A DNA stretch of 64,000 nucleotides from Endozoicomonas sp. G2_2 (lineage in GTDB: Bacteria > Pseudomonadota > Gammaproteobacteria > Nevskiales > Salinisphaeraceae). How positions within the stretch are numbered: the stretch's first letter is position 1; every line of letters begins with the position of its first letter. The notes beneath the pieces are model-generated. The model ran no database searches and was not told the origin of the DNA. It was given only the letters and a program-made list of their open reading frames with translations. Location: NCBI RefSeq assembly GCF_017744135.1, contig NZ_JAGHQU010000009.1:1-64000 (forward strand). The letters run 5' to 3'. Made by a program: the position numbers and the translations under genes. Positions 17,450 to 26,847 of this stretch are shown piece by piece.

Positions 17450-18901
17450 ATGATCGAATCCTATCTGCTCAAGAACATTTCCGGTTACATAGACGGCCAG
17501 TGGGTGGAGGCCGACTCGGGTGACACCGTCGATGTGTTCAACCCGGCCAACGGCAAGACACTCGCCGCCATTCCGAAGATGGGCAAGGCAGAAACCCGGC
17601 GCGCCATCGAGGCCGCCAAGGGCGCGCTGACCGAGCCGAACGATCTCGAAACCCGCCGCGAGTGGCTGGAGGACATTCGGGATGCGCTCATCGACGAGAA
17701 GGAAGAGATCGGCCGCATCCTCTGTCTCGAGCACGGCAAGCCGTGGAAGGAAGCCCAGGGCGAAGTCGAATACGCCGCCGGCTTCTTCGACTACTGCGCG
17801 AAGAACATCGACATCCTCAAGCCACACGAGCTCGAGGAGAAGGCCAAGGACTGCACCTGGACGATCCATCATCGTCCGATTGGCGTGGTCGGCCTGATCA
17901 CGCCGTGGAACTTCCCGATCGGCATGATCGCCAAGAAGATCGCCCCGGCAATCGCGGCTGACTGCCCGAGCGTGATCAAGCCGGCCACCGAAACGCCGCT
18001 GACCATGATCGCGATGTTCCAGCTCTTCCACGAGCGCCTGGAACTGCCCAAGGGCTATGTGAACCTGGTTATGGGCTCCTCCAGCGAGATCGGCGGCGAG
18101 CTGACCAGTTCGCCGGACGTGCCCATGCTGTCGTTCACCGGCTCCACCGAGGTCGGCAAGCTGCTCATGGAACAGAGCACCGACCAGGTCAAGAAGCTGG
18201 GCCTGGAACTCGGCGGCAACGCGCCGTTCATCGTCTTCGACGATGCCGATATCGACCATGCGACTACACAGCTGGTGGGCAACAAGTTCCGTGGCGGCGG
18301 CCAGACCTGCGTCTGCGCCAACCGCATCTACGTCCAGTCGGGCATCTACAAGGAATTCACCGACAAGCTGGTGGAAAAGGTCAAGGCGCTCAAGGTCGGC
18401 GACGGCATGGACGAAGACATCGACGTCGGCCCGCTGATCAACAAGGGCGGCTTCGAGAAGGTCCAGAACCACGTTGCCGATGCGCTTTCCAAGGGCGCCA
18501 AGCTGGTTGCCGGCAAGCACCCGGACGAACTCGACGCCGACAAGAACCTGTTCTACACCCCGACCGTGATCACCGGCGTGACCCACGACATGGCCTGCTG
18601 CAAGGAAGAGACCTTTGGCCCGCTCGTGCCGATGATCGAATTCGAGAACGAAGACGAGGTCGTGGAACTGGGCAACACCACCGAGTTCGGTCTCGCCGCC
18701 TATGTGTTCACCAAGGACGACAAACGCGCGCAGAAGACCATTCGCGGCCTGCACTTCGGCCATTGCGGCTGGAACACCGGCACCGGCCCCGCGCCGCATG
18801 CGCCGTTCGGCGGCATGAAGCAGTCGGGCATCGGCCGTGAAGGCGGCGACGACGGCATCATGGAGTTCGTCGAGCCCCAGACCGTACCGCGCGGCAAGTA
18901 A
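17450..18901 (+). CDS. gabD: NAD(P)-dependent succinate-semialdehyde dehydrogenase
   Basis: 483 residues, matching GabD-length aldehyde dehydrogenases. LELGGNAPFIVFDDADID holds the general-base glutamate and GQTCVCANR the catalytic cysteine. HRPIGVVGLITPWNFP is the cofactor entrance. TCVCANR and the final GGMKQSGIGREGG are characteristic of the SSADH/GabD branch, which oxidises succinic semialdehyde to succinate at the end of GABA catabolism. GAGGACACTC precedes the ATG. A gabT-type aminotransferase lies 43 kb away, so the pathway is split. The adjacent acetylpolyamine amidohydrolase-like gene hints at polyamine-derived GABA. Confidence 0.88.
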   Translation: MIESYLLKNISGYIDGQWVEADSGDTVDVFNPANGKTLAAIPKMGKAETRRAIEAAKGALTEPNDLETRREWLEDIRDALIDEKEEIGRILCLEHGKPWKEAQGEVEYAAGFFDYCAKNIDILKPHELEEKAKDCTWTIHHRPIGVVGLITPWNFPIGMIAKKIAPAIAADCPSVIKPATETPLTMIAMFQLFHERLELPKGYVNLVMGSSSEIGGELTSSPDVPMLSFTGSTEVGKLLMEQSTDQVKKLGLELGGNAPFIVFDDADIDHATTQLVGNKFRGGGQTCVCANRIYVQSGIYKEFTDKLVEKVKALKVGDGMDEDIDVGPLINKGGFEKVQNHVADALSKGAKLVAGKHPDELDADKNLFYTPTVITGVTHDMACCKEETFGPLVPMIEFENEDEVVELGNTTEFGLAAYVFTKDDKRAQKTIRGLHFGHCGWNTGTGPAPHAPFGGMKQSGIGREGGDDGIMEFVEPQTVPRGK

Positions 18902-18928
18902 CGCCACCGCGCATCACGGGCGTATCCG

Positions 18929-18957
18929 GGCCGGCGGGTGTACCCGCCGGCCTTTTT
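18929..18957 (+). terminator. Terminator after the succinate-semialdehyde dehydrogenase gene
   Basis: GGCCGGCGGG and CCCGCCGGCC pair around TGTA, followed by TTTTT. A very stable stem with a clean U-tract. Confidence 0.9.
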
Positions 18958-19089
18958 CATGCGCACGATCTTTCGGTCCTCCCGTCAAAAGCATTGCAGC
19001 GACAAGCGATGCGGGCGTATGTTGCGAGGCGGCCGGGCCGTTACGTTCGCCGGCCGATCCACTTGTCGAACAACCGGAAAACCGTCGCC

Positions 19090-20109
19090 GTGAAAGCCTA
19101 TTTCGATCCGATCCAGAACGAGCATGTGCCCCGCAGCTATCTGACCCGTGGTCAGATGCGCGCGCCGCAGGAAATTCCGGCCCGCACACCGCCGCTGGTC
19201 ACCGCCCTGGAGGGGCTGAACATCGAAATCGGCAAACCGGTGGATCACGGCATGGACGTGATCTCCCAGGTGCACGATCTGGGCTATCTGCGCTTTCTCG
19301 AGTCCGCGCACCGGCGCTGGATGGAGATCCCCGACGACTGGGGCAACGAGGTGATGTCCAATATCTTCGTGCGCTCGCCGAACCCGCTGAAGGGCATCCT
19401 CGCCGAATCGGCCCGTTATCAGGCCGACGGCAGCTGCCCGATCGGCGAAGGCACCTGGAAGGCCGCCTATGCGTCGGCCCAGACCGCGCTGACCGCGGCC
19501 GACGACATTCTCGCCGGCGAGCGCTACGCCTACGGCCTGTGCCGCCCACCGGGCCATCACGCCCGCCGCGACGGCGCCGGCGGCTTCTGCTATCTCAACA
19601 ACGCGGCGATCGCCGCCGAGGCGCTACGCACGAAATTCGAGCGCGTGGCGATTCTCGACCCGGACATGCACCACGGCCAGGGCATTCAGGAGATCTTCTA
19701 CGAGCGTGACGACGTGCTCTATATCTCCATCCACGGCGACTCGACCAACTTTTACCCGGTGGTCACTGGGCATGAAGAAGAACGTGGCGCCGGCCAGGGT
19801 TACGGCTACAACATCAACCTGCCGATGCCGCACGGTTCGCCGGAAGAAACCTTCTTCGAAAAACTCGACGAAGCCGTCGCTGCAATCCGGCTTTTCAGCG
19901 CCGACGTGCTGGTACTGCCACTGGGCTTCGATATCTACAAGGACGACCCGCAGGCCAAGGTCGCCGTCACCAGCGAAGGCTTCGCCCGGATCGGCCGGGC
20001 CATGGCCGGTCTGGACATGCCGGTCTGCGTGATTCAGGAAGGCGGCTACGACATCGACAGCCTGGAAGAAAACGCGCGCCAGTTCTTCACCGGCCTGCTC
20101 GACCGATAG
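19090..20109 (+). CDS. Histone-deacetylase-fold amidohydrolase (acetylpolyamine amidohydrolase-like)
   Basis: 339 residues from a GTG start. CRPPGHHARRDGAGGFCYLNN (151-171) and DPDMHHGQG (190-198) are the zinc and catalytic motifs of the HDAC superfamily, with D192 and H194 as likely zinc ligands. QEGGYDI near 315 closes the site. The N-terminus with DPIQNEHVP and early proline-rich segments is closest to acetylpolyamine amidohydrolases, which remove acetyl groups from acetylated putrescine, cadaverine or spermidine. Substrate identity is inferred from family. It follows a terminator and is probably monocistronic. Confidence 0.84.
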   Translation: MKAYFDPIQNEHVPRSYLTRGQMRAPQEIPARTPPLVTALEGLNIEIGKPVDHGMDVISQVHDLGYLRFLESAHRRWMEIPDDWGNEVMSNIFVRSPNPLKGILAESARYQADGSCPIGEGTWKAAYASAQTALTAADDILAGERYAYGLCRPPGHHARRDGAGGFCYLNNAAIAAEALRTKFERVAILDPDMHHGQGIQEIFYERDDVLYISIHGDSTNFYPVVTGHEEERGAGQGYGYNINLPMPHGSPEETFFEKLDEAVAAIRLFSADVLVLPLGFDIYKDDPQAKVAVTSEGFARIGRAMAGLDMPVCVIQEGGYDIDSLEENARQFFTGLLDR

Positions 20110-20118
20110 GCAAGACGC

Positions 20119-20143
20119 GGTGTCGCGCAGGGCGCGCGACACC
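20119..20143 (+). terminator. Strong hairpin after the HDAC-fold gene
   Basis: GGTGTCGCGC (20119-20128) pairs with GCGCGACACC (20134-20143). The tail is GTTGTCGT rather than a clean U-run, so intrinsic termination would be weak. Confidence 0.45.
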
Positions 20144-20217
20144 GTTGTCGTATGATGACGCTAGGCGCGTCGTGAGAACGCCCGGCTCGCTCGCCGGCGC
20201 GTGAAAGGAGTTCGACG

Positions 20218-21237
20218 ATGGTGATGCTTCTGACCGGCGGCGCCGGCTATATCGGCTCGCATACCGCGCTCGTGCTGCTCGAGGCCGGGTACGAGGTGGT
20301 CGTCTACGACAACCTCTCCAATGCCTCGCGTGAATCGTTGCGGCGCGTGGAGCGGCTCACGGGACGCACGCTGACCTTCATCGAGGCTGATATACGCGAT
20401 ACCGCCCGTCTTCAAAAGGCGCTCACCGACCACGCGGTCGATGCGGTCATCCATTTCGCCGGCCTCAAGGCCGTGGGCGAAAGCACGGAAAAACCGCTGG
20501 CCTACTACGAAAACAATGTCGGCGGCACGCTGTCGCTATGCGAGGCGATGACCGCTGCCGGCGTGCATACCCTGGTGTTCAGTTCGTCGGCGACCGTCTA
20601 TGCCGCCTCCGACGACATGCCGCTGGCCGAGACCGCGCCCACGGGCCGGCCGACCAACCCCTACGGCAGCTCCAAGCTGATGATCGAGTGGATCCTGCGC
20701 GATTTGCAGGCCGCGCAGCCGGACTGGTCGATCGCGATTCTGCGCTATTTCAACCCCGCCGGCGCCCACGACAGCGGCGAGATTGGCGAGGACCCGAACG
20801 GCATCCCCAACAACTTGCTGCCCTATGTCTCCCAGGTTGCCATCGGGCGCCTGCCGCAGCTGTCCGTCTACGGCAGCGATTACCCCACCCCCGACGGTAC
20901 CGGCGTGCGCGACTATATCCACGTCATGGATCTGGCCGAAGGTCATCTGAAGGCCGCGGATGCGATCTGGGGCCAGCCGGGCGTGTACACCTGGAACCTC
21001 GGGGCCGGCACCGGCCATTCCGTGCTCGATGCGGTACGTGCCTTCGAGCGCGTCAGCGGCCGCGAAGTGCCCTATCGCATCGTCGACCGCCGCCCCGGCG
21101 ATCTCGCCCAGTGCTGGGCCAACCCGCAGAAGGCCGAAACCGATCTGAACTGGCGCTGCCGCCGCAGCCTCGACGACATCATGGCCGACGCCTGGCGCTG
21201 GCAATCGCAAAACCCCGAGGGTTACGGTCGCGACTAG
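20218..21237 (+). CDS. galE: UDP-glucose 4-epimerase
   Basis: 339 residues, the usual GalE size. GGAGYIG (7-13) is the Rossmann motif and NPYGSSKLMIEWIL contains the catalytic YxxxK. NPAGAHDSGEIGEDP and the C-terminal RRPGDLAQCWANP are highly diagnostic. It interconverts UDP-glucose and UDP-galactose for exopolysaccharide or lipopolysaccharide precursors. GAAAGGAG lies just upstream of the ATG. No other sugar-nucleotide genes are nearby, so it seems a stand-alone housekeeping copy. Confidence 0.95.
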   Translation: MVMLLTGGAGYIGSHTALVLLEAGYEVVVYDNLSNASRESLRRVERLTGRTLTFIEADIRDTARLQKALTDHAVDAVIHFAGLKAVGESTEKPLAYYENNVGGTLSLCEAMTAAGVHTLVFSSSATVYAASDDMPLAETAPTGRPTNPYGSSKLMIEWILRDLQAAQPDWSIAILRYFNPAGAHDSGEIGEDPNGIPNNLLPYVSQVAIGRLPQLSVYGSDYPTPDGTGVRDYIHVMDLAEGHLKAADAIWGQPGVYTWNLGAGTGHSVLDAVRAFERVSGREVPYRIVDRRPGDLAQCWANPQKAETDLNWRCRRSLDDIMADAWRWQSQNPEGYGRD

Positions 21238-21345
21238 AGGCGGTATCACGGTTTGCCCGCGACGACGAATTGAACCGCAAGTTCACGAGTGCGCGCTGCC
21301 GGGCAACGCCCTACTCTGATGGCATGAGTCGCTCTGGAAACCGCG

Positions 21346-22425
21346 ATGTGCGAGACCAAGCCACAGCTACGCCCTGCGCCCTATTCCACCGATAACGCGC
21401 GCTGGGCCGCTATCGCCCGCAACGATGCACGCGCCGACGGGGTATTCGTGTATGCGGTGCGTACGACCGGAATCTATTGTCGGCCGAGCTGCAGGTCGCG
21501 CCTGCCGCGGCGCGAAAACGTCACGTTTCACGACGACGGCGAGGCCGCAAGGGCGGCCGGTTATCGCCCGTGCAAACGCTGTACGCCGGATCGCGCCACG
21601 GCTACGGCGCCGCATATCACGCGTATCGCCCGCGCCTGCCGGCTGATCGAAACGCGGCTCGAAGCCCCCACGCTCGACGAACTGGCAGACCATGTCGGGG
21701 TCAGCGCCTATCACTTCCATCGTCTGTTCAAGCGCCAGACCGGGCTGACGCCCCATCAATATGCCGCAGCCGTTCGCGATCGACGCCTGCAGGCCAACCT
21801 GTCGACAGACCAGTCCGTCACCACGGCCATGCTCGACGCCGGGTTCGCGTCGAGCGGCCAGTTCTATGCCGGCACCGATGCGTCGCTCGGCATGACGCCA
21901 AGCCGCTACCGCGACGGCGGCAGAGGCGCGACGATACGTTTCGCGGTCGGCGAATGCGCGCTCGGCAGCGTACTGGTCGCGGGCACGGCGCGCGGCGTCT
22001 GCGACATCAGGCTCGGCGACGCGCCGGAACCGCTGGTGCAGGCTCTTCAGGATCGTTTCACGAACGCCGAACTGATCGGCGACGACGCCGATTTTCAGGC
22101 GCATGTCGCGCGTGTGGTTGCGTTCGTCGAGCGGCCGGGCGTCGGGCTCGACCTGCCGCTGGATATTCGCGGCACCGCCTTCCAGCGGCGCGTCTGGCAG
22201 GCGCTGCGCGAGATTCCGTGCGGCGAGACCGCGAGCTACACGGCGATCGCCGCGCGCATCGGCGCGCCGACATCAAGCCGCGCGGTCGCGGGCGCCTGCG
22301 CCGCCAACACGCTGGCACTCGCCATTCCCTGCCATCGCGTGGTGCGCCAGGACGGCAGCCTCTCCGGTTATCGCTGGGGCGTGGCACGAAAGCGTGCCCT
22401 GCTGGACCGCGAACGTTCGACCTGA
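21346..22425 (+). CDS. ada: Bifunctional Ada methylphosphotriester/O6-alkylguanine methyltransferase and regulator
   Basis: 359 residues with the complete Ada layout. The N-terminal zinc domain has cysteines in GIYCRPSC and PCKRC, where the first accepts methyl groups from phosphotriesters. An AraC-type helix-turn-helix region spans about 95-185. The C-terminal O6-methylguanine transferase has active-site PCHRVV near 335. Methylation of the N-terminal cysteine turns Ada into an activator of alkylation-repair genes. The AlkA-type glycosylase at 1185 is a likely functional partner, though not linked. The weak ribosome site is normal for this low-abundance protein. Confidence 0.93.
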   Translation: MCETKPQLRPAPYSTDNARWAAIARNDARADGVFVYAVRTTGIYCRPSCRSRLPRRENVTFHDDGEAARAAGYRPCKRCTPDRATATAPHITRIARACRLIETRLEAPTLDELADHVGVSAYHFHRLFKRQTGLTPHQYAAAVRDRRLQANLSTDQSVTTAMLDAGFASSGQFYAGTDASLGMTPSRYRDGGRGATIRFAVGECALGSVLVAGTARGVCDIRLGDAPEPLVQALQDRFTNAELIGDDADFQAHVARVVAFVERPGVGLDLPLDIRGTAFQRRVWQALREIPCGETASYTAIAARIGAPTSSRAVAGACAANTLALAIPCHRVVRQDGSLSGYRWGVARKRALLDRERST

Positions 22426-22537
22426 CACCTCCCACCGGTCAAGAACCGCTTGATCTGGCGAGCCGCGCCCGCAGGGATGCGGTATGCGCCCCATGTTCGA
22501 CGGCATGCGGCGCCCCGTTCGCTAGCAGGAGCAGCAC

Positions 22538-23296
22538 ATGTCGAGACAGATCGCTTTCATCACCGGCGCGAGCCGCGGGCTGGGCCGCAGCATGGCGCTG
22601 CATCTCGCAGCGGCCGGCATCGATGTGATCGGCACCTACCGCAGTCACGAGGACGACGCGCAGGCGGTGGCCCGCGAAATCGAGGCGGCCGGCGGAACCG
22701 CCGCGATGCTGGCGCTCGACGTGGGCGACAGCCACGCCTTCGACGCGCTGAAACAGACGTTGCAGGACACCTTGCAGCGCGGTTTCGGCCGCACCGAACT
22801 GGATTTCGTGATCCACAACGCCGGCAACGGCATCCTCGCGCCCTACCAGGAAACGACCGAAGACGATCTCGACGCGCTCTACCGCGTGCATTTCAAGGGG
22901 CCATATCTACTCAGCCAGGCGCTTCTGCCGCTGATCGCGCGCGGCGGGCGCATCCTGAACGTGTCCACCGCGGCGACGCGCTTCGTACTCGAAAACCACT
23001 GCGCCTATTCGGCGATGAAGAGCGCGCTCGAGGTCACCACCCGCTATATGGCCAAGGAACTCGGCGATCGCCAGATCACGGTGAACGCGATCGCACCGGG
23101 CGCCGTGGAAACCGACTTCGCCGGCGGCGCGGTCCGCGACAACCCGGAGCTCAACGAGCATTTCGCCTCGATCACGCCGTTGGGGCGTACCGCCAAGCCC
23201 GAGGATATCGGCGCGGCGGTGGCCGGCCTGCTGTCCCGCGATTTCGCCTGGCTCAACGGCCAGCGTATCGAGCTGACCGGCGGGCAGTCGCTCTAG
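22538..23296 (+). CDS. Short-chain dehydrogenase/reductase (classical SDR)
   Basis: 252 residues. TGASRGLG (9-16) binds the cofactor, NAGNG follows near 94, STAATR carries the catalytic serine, and YSAMKSALE supplies the YxxxK pair. The fatty-acid-style GxxxGxG pattern with TYRSHEDD after strand 2 suggests NADP preference. Substrate is unknown. AGGAG lies nine bases upstream of the ATG. It converges with purU, leaving only seven bases between the stop codons and no room for a separate terminator. Confidence 0.87.
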   Translation: MSRQIAFITGASRGLGRSMALHLAAAGIDVIGTYRSHEDDAQAVAREIEAAGGTAAMLALDVGDSHAFDALKQTLQDTLQRGFGRTELDFVIHNAGNGILAPYQETTEDDLDALYRVHFKGPYLLSQALLPLIARGGRILNVSTAATRFVLENHCAYSAMKSALEVTTRYMAKELGDRQITVNAIAPGAVETDFAGGAVRDNPELNEHFASITPLGRTAKPEDIGAAVAGLLSRDFAWLNGQRIELTGGQSL

Positions 23297-23303
23297 CACT
23301 GCG

Positions 23304-24179
23304 CTAGAGGACCACGGTACGCCGGCCGCTGATCAGCACGCGGTCTTCCAGATGATGGCGCAGGCCGCGGGCGAGCACGGCCTTTTCGATGTCCTTGCCG
23401 TAGCGCACGAGATCGCGAACCGTGTCGCCGTGGTCCACGCGGGTGACGTCCTGGTCGATGATCGGGCCCTGGTCGAGTTCCGGGGTGACGTAGTGACAGG
23501 TCGCCCCCACCTGCTTCACGCCGCGCTGGTAGGCCTGCAGATAGGGCTGGGCGCCGACGAAGCTGGGCAGGAAACTGTGGTGAATATTGAGGATGCGCCC
23601 GGGAAAGCGGTCGCAGAGTTCGGCGGGCAGGATCTGCATGAAGCGCGCGAGCACCATGGTCTCGCCGCCGGATTCCACGAACAGCCGCTCGATCTCGGCC
23701 CAGGCTTCGGGCTTGTTGTCCTTGGTAACGGGCACGTGGTGAAAACGAATGCCGTGCCATTCGACCAGCCCGCGCGCATCGGCATGGTTTGAAATCACGC
23801 AGGGAATCTCGATATCCAGCTCGCGCGACTGCCAGCGTTCGAGCAGATCGTAGAGACAGTGCATCTGCTTCGATACCAGAATCACGACCCGCTTTTTTAC
23901 CGCGCTGTCGCTGATCTGCCAGTCCATGTCGAGTTCGCGCGCGATCGGCTCGAAACGCCGCCGCAGTTCGCTCAGATGAAAGGCCAGCGAATCCGCGCGG
24001 ACTTCCACGCGCATGAAGAAGCGCTGGCTGTCTTCGTCGGAATGCTGGCTGGAACGCAGAATCCAGCCGCCGTTGTCGGCAAAGAAACCGGACACGCGGG
24101 AGACGATGCCGACCCGATCCGGGCAGGAGAAACGCAGGGTAAAATGACGCGGACGATCCATGGATGAAACCGTTGACAT
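23304..24179 (-). CDS. purU: Formyltetrahydrofolate deformylase
   Basis: 291 residues. An N-terminal ACT domain (FTLRFSCPDRVGIVSRVSGF) is followed by a formyltransferase-fold hydrolase domain with NIHHSFLPSF and the catalytic aspartate region GPIIDQDV. It hydrolyses 10-formyl-THF to formate and THF, balancing one-carbon pools and supplying formate for purine synthesis. The frame is open far upstream, but MSTVSSMDRPRHF marks the sensible start. A second ATG six codons later (24161) is equally plausible. It diverges from dinB across about 105 bp. Confidence 0.92.
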   Translation of the reverse strand: MSTVSSMDRPRHFTLRFSCPDRVGIVSRVSGFFADNGGWILRSSQHSDEDSQRFFMRVEVRADSLAFHLSELRRRFEPIARELDMDWQISDSAVKKRVVILVSKQMHCLYDLLERWQSRELDIEIPCVISNHADARGLVEWHGIRFHHVPVTKDNKPEAWAEIERLFVESGGETMVLARFMQILPAELCDRFPGRILNIHHSFLPSFVGAQPYLQAYQRGVKQVGATCHYVTPELDQGPIIDQDVTRVDHGDTVRDLVRYGKDIEKAVLARGLRHHLEDRVLISGRRTVVL

Positions 24180-24284
24180 GAACGCAGGGCAGCCGTGCGA
24201 CGTGCCCGCTGCAAAGCCGGCTATGGTAGCGCGACCGCGGTGCAATTTCGGCATCGGCCGCTGTACTGACCCCACGCGCATGCC

Positions 24285-25358
24285 ATGAGCGAGACGCTGC
24301 GCAAGATCGTGCATGTTGATATGGACGCCTTCTATGCGTCCGTCGAGCAACGCGACGATCCCGCGCTGGTCGGCAAACCCGTGGTGGTGGCCAAGCGCGG
24401 GCTGCGCTCGGTGGTCACCGCGGCGAGCTACGAGGCGCGCGTATTCGGCGTGCGTTCGGCCATGCCCGCGGTGCGCGCCGAGCGGCTGTGCCCGCAGGCG
24501 ATTTTCGTCGACCCGCACTTCGATCGCTACAAGGCCGTCTCGCGCCAGATTCGCGCGATCTTTCTGCGCCATACCGACCTGGTCGAGCCGCTGTCGCTGG
24601 ACGAGGCCTATCTCGACGTTACGATCACGCACACCCACATGCCGTCCGCGACGGAGGCCGCACGGGTGATCCGCGCCGAGATCAAGACCGCAACCGGGCT
24701 GACCGCCTCGGCCGGCATCGCGCCGAACAAGTTTCTGGCCAAGATTGCCTCGGACTGGCGCAAGCCGGACGGCCAGTTCGTGATTACGCCGAAGCGCGTC
24801 GAAGCCTTCCTGCTGCCACTGCCGATCGGCAAGGTGCCGGGCGTGGGGCCGAAGATGAAGCAGAAGCTCGCCGCGCTCGATGTGCACACGGTCGGCGATC
24901 TGCGCGCGTTCGAGCGAGAAGATCTGGTGCAGCGCTATGGCCGATGGGGCCGGCGGCTCTACGAACTCGCCCGCGGCATCGACGACCGCCCGGTGCAGCC
25001 CAAACGCGATGCCGCGCAGGTCTCCAGCGAGGACACGCTGCGCGAGGATCTGCGCCTGGTCGATCTCACCCCGCATATCGAACGGCTCGCGGAAAAGACC
25101 TGGGCCAACCACGAGCGCAAGCAGCCGCGCGTGGCGCGCACGGTGGTGCTCAAGCTCAAGACCACCGATTTTCGGATACTCACCCGCAGCTTCACGCCGC
25201 CGAGCCGACCCACCTCTGCCGCCGAAGTCGCGCAGATCGCCTGCGCGTTGCGCGACCGGGTCGACGACGCCGACCACACCCGCTACCGGCTGGTGGGGGT
25301 CGGCCTGTCCGGCTTCGTGGACGGTCGCGAGGAAGCCGTACAGCCCAGTCTCATCTAG
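24285..25358 (+). CDS. dinB: DNA polymerase IV (Y-family)
   Basis: 357 residues. HVDMDAFYASVEQ (10-22) and SLDEAYLD hold the three catalytic carboxylates of Y-family polymerases, and TASAGIAPNKFLAKIASD is the family signature. The little-finger domain follows. The typical C-terminal clamp-binding peptide is not obvious in the last residues (EEAVQPSLI). It performs error-prone translesion synthesis. No convincing LexA palindrome was found in the intergenic gap, so SOS control is not supported by the visible sequence. Confidence 0.93.
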   Translation: MSETLRKIVHVDMDAFYASVEQRDDPALVGKPVVVAKRGLRSVVTAASYEARVFGVRSAMPAVRAERLCPQAIFVDPHFDRYKAVSRQIRAIFLRHTDLVEPLSLDEAYLDVTITHTHMPSATEAARVIRAEIKTATGLTASAGIAPNKFLAKIASDWRKPDGQFVITPKRVEAFLLPLPIGKVPGVGPKMKQKLAALDVHTVGDLRAFEREDLVQRYGRWGRRLYELARGIDDRPVQPKRDAAQVSSEDTLREDLRLVDLTPHIERLAEKTWANHERKQPRVARTVVLKLKTTDFRILTRSFTPPSRPTSAAEVAQIACALRDRVDDADHTRYRLVGVGLSGFVDGREEAVQPSLI

Positions 25359-25435
25359 GCGCTGCGTCGCGCATTTGACCCCGGCCGGGGCGTTTGCTGC
25401 GATCCCGTATCGGCCCTGCAGATCGAGGAGTGGCG

Positions 25436-26161
25436 ATGCGCTACGCGCTCTACTACTGGCCCGGCATTCCCGGGCGCGGTGAATTCGTGCGCCTTGCGCT
25501 GGAAGACGCCGGCGCGGCGTATGTGGATATCGCAGCTGAACAGGCCGATGGGCTGGCCGCCGTCGACCGTGGTCTGGATTTCGATGCGTCGTCGCGTGCG
25601 CCCTTCGCCCCGCCCTTTCTGCGCGCAGGCGATATCGAGGTGTCGCATGTCGCCAATATTCTCGCCTTTCTCGGGCCGCGGCTGAGTCTCGCGCCGGAAA
25701 CCGAGGCCGATCGGCTCTGGTGGCACGGCTTGCAGCTCACCCTGGCCGACTTCACCGCCGAAATCCACGACACCCACCACCCCATCGCCTCCGGCCTTCA
25801 CTACGAGGATCAGAAGCCCGAGGCGGCGCGACGCGCGGGCGTCTTTGTCGACACGCGCCTGCCCAGATTTCTCGACTACTTCGAAGCGGTGCTGACGCAT
25901 AACCCGGCAGGGGAACACTGGCTGGTTGGCAACGCCTGTACCACCGCCGATCTCAGCCTGTTCCAGATTCTCGCCGGGCTCGACTACGCCTTTCCGAACG
26001 CGATGCGCGCGCACGCCAAGGCGATACCCCGCCTGCGTCGACTGGCCGCCGCCGTTGCAGCGCGCGAGCGTCTGGCCGCCTACCTGAAATCGCCGCGGCG
26101 CATGGCGTTCAACAACGACGGCATATTCCGGCACTATCCGGAACTGGATCTGAAGGCCTGA
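25436..26161 (+). CDS. Glutathione S-transferase family protein
   Basis: 241 residues. The N-terminus MRYALYYWPGIPGRGEFVRLALEDAG is a thioredoxin-fold glutathione-binding domain with the catalytic residue probably Tyr6 or Tyr7. GDIEVSHVANILAFLG corresponds to the cis-Pro/Ser-binding region, although Val replaces the usual Pro-Xaa-Ile context. The C-terminal helical domain contains WLVGNACTTADLSLFQI, the N-capping motif of GSTs. Unlike the truncated copy at 103-405, this one is complete. GAGGAG gives a strong ribosome site. The tpm gene follows after 23 bp, suggesting a xenobiotic-detoxification pair. Confidence 0.87.
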   Translation: MRYALYYWPGIPGRGEFVRLALEDAGAAYVDIAAEQADGLAAVDRGLDFDASSRAPFAPPFLRAGDIEVSHVANILAFLGPRLSLAPETEADRLWWHGLQLTLADFTAEIHDTHHPIASGLHYEDQKPEAARRAGVFVDTRLPRFLDYFEAVLTHNPAGEHWLVGNACTTADLSLFQILAGLDYAFPNAMRAHAKAIPRLRRLAAAVAARERLAAYLKSPRRMAFNNDGIFRHYPELDLKA

Positions 26162-26184
26162 GCGCCGCACCCGGGGATACCGAA

Positions 26185-26841
26185 ATGGAACACGAGTTCT
26201 GGCACGAGCGCTGGGCGCAGCAGCAGATTGGCTTTCACCAGCCCGACGGGCATCCCATGCTCGCCCGCCACTGGCCCGGGCTCGATCTCGCGCCAACCGC
26301 GCGTGTGCTCGTGCCGCTATGCGGCAAGACGCCGGACATGGCCTGGCTTGCACGTCGCGGGCATGGTGTTGTGGGTATCGAACTCAGCGCGGTTGCGGCC
26401 GCCGATTTCTTTGCGACTCAGCAGCTCGAGCCACAAATCGAGCAGATCGGGGCATTCACGCGCTACCGCGCGTCCGGCATCGAAATCTGGGTGGGCGACT
26501 TCTTCGCCGCCGATACACGGCTGCTCGGACGGTTCGAATGTTTCTACGACCGCGCGGCCCTCATCGCACTGCCGCCGGCGATGCGTGGCGATTACGTGAC
26601 GCATCTGCACGGCCTGCTCGAAACCGCGGCGCGCGGGCTGCTGATCACACTCGACTATGACCAGAACGAAATGAAAGGGCCGCCCTTTGCCGTACCCGAA
26701 ACCGAGGTGCGCCGGCAGTTCGCCGCGGCCACCGTCGAAACCATCGACAGCGATCATGGCCGCGCCGGTCAGGGCATGCTGCACAACCGGCGTGTAAAGA
26801 ACGCCAGCGAACACGTCTACCGCATCACGCGCGGTCGGTGA
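26185..26841 (+). CDS. tpm: Thiopurine S-methyltransferase
   Basis: 218 residues. FWHERWAQQQIGFHQPDGHPMLARHWP is the diagnostic N-terminus of bacterial TPMT. VLVPLCGKTPDMAWLARRGHGVVGIELS is the SAM-binding region. The family methylates thiopurines and, in bacteria, selenium and tellurium oxyanion derivatives to volatile methylated forms. The exact physiological substrate is not known from sequence. It lies 23 bp after the GST gene and converges with a small membrane-protein gene whose stop is six bases away. Confidence 0.92.
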   Translation: MEHEFWHERWAQQQIGFHQPDGHPMLARHWPGLDLAPTARVLVPLCGKTPDMAWLARRGHGVVGIELSAVAAADFFATQQLEPQIEQIGAFTRYRASGIEIWVGDFFAADTRLLGRFECFYDRAALIALPPAMRGDYVTHLHGLLETAARGLLITLDYDQNEMKGPPFAVPETEVRRQFAAATVETIDSDHGRAGQGMLHNRRVKNASEHVYRITRGR

Positions 26842-26847
26842 GCGCGG

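Noticed and set aside
24180-24284. LexA/SOS box in front of dinB
   Set aside because: CTGTACTG near 24261 has no CAG partner at the needed distance, so no CTG-N10-CAG palindrome is present.
24180-25277. Long N-terminal extension of purU to 25277
   Set aside because: It is antisense to dinB and has no domain; the ACT domain begins right after the ATG at 24161 or 24179.
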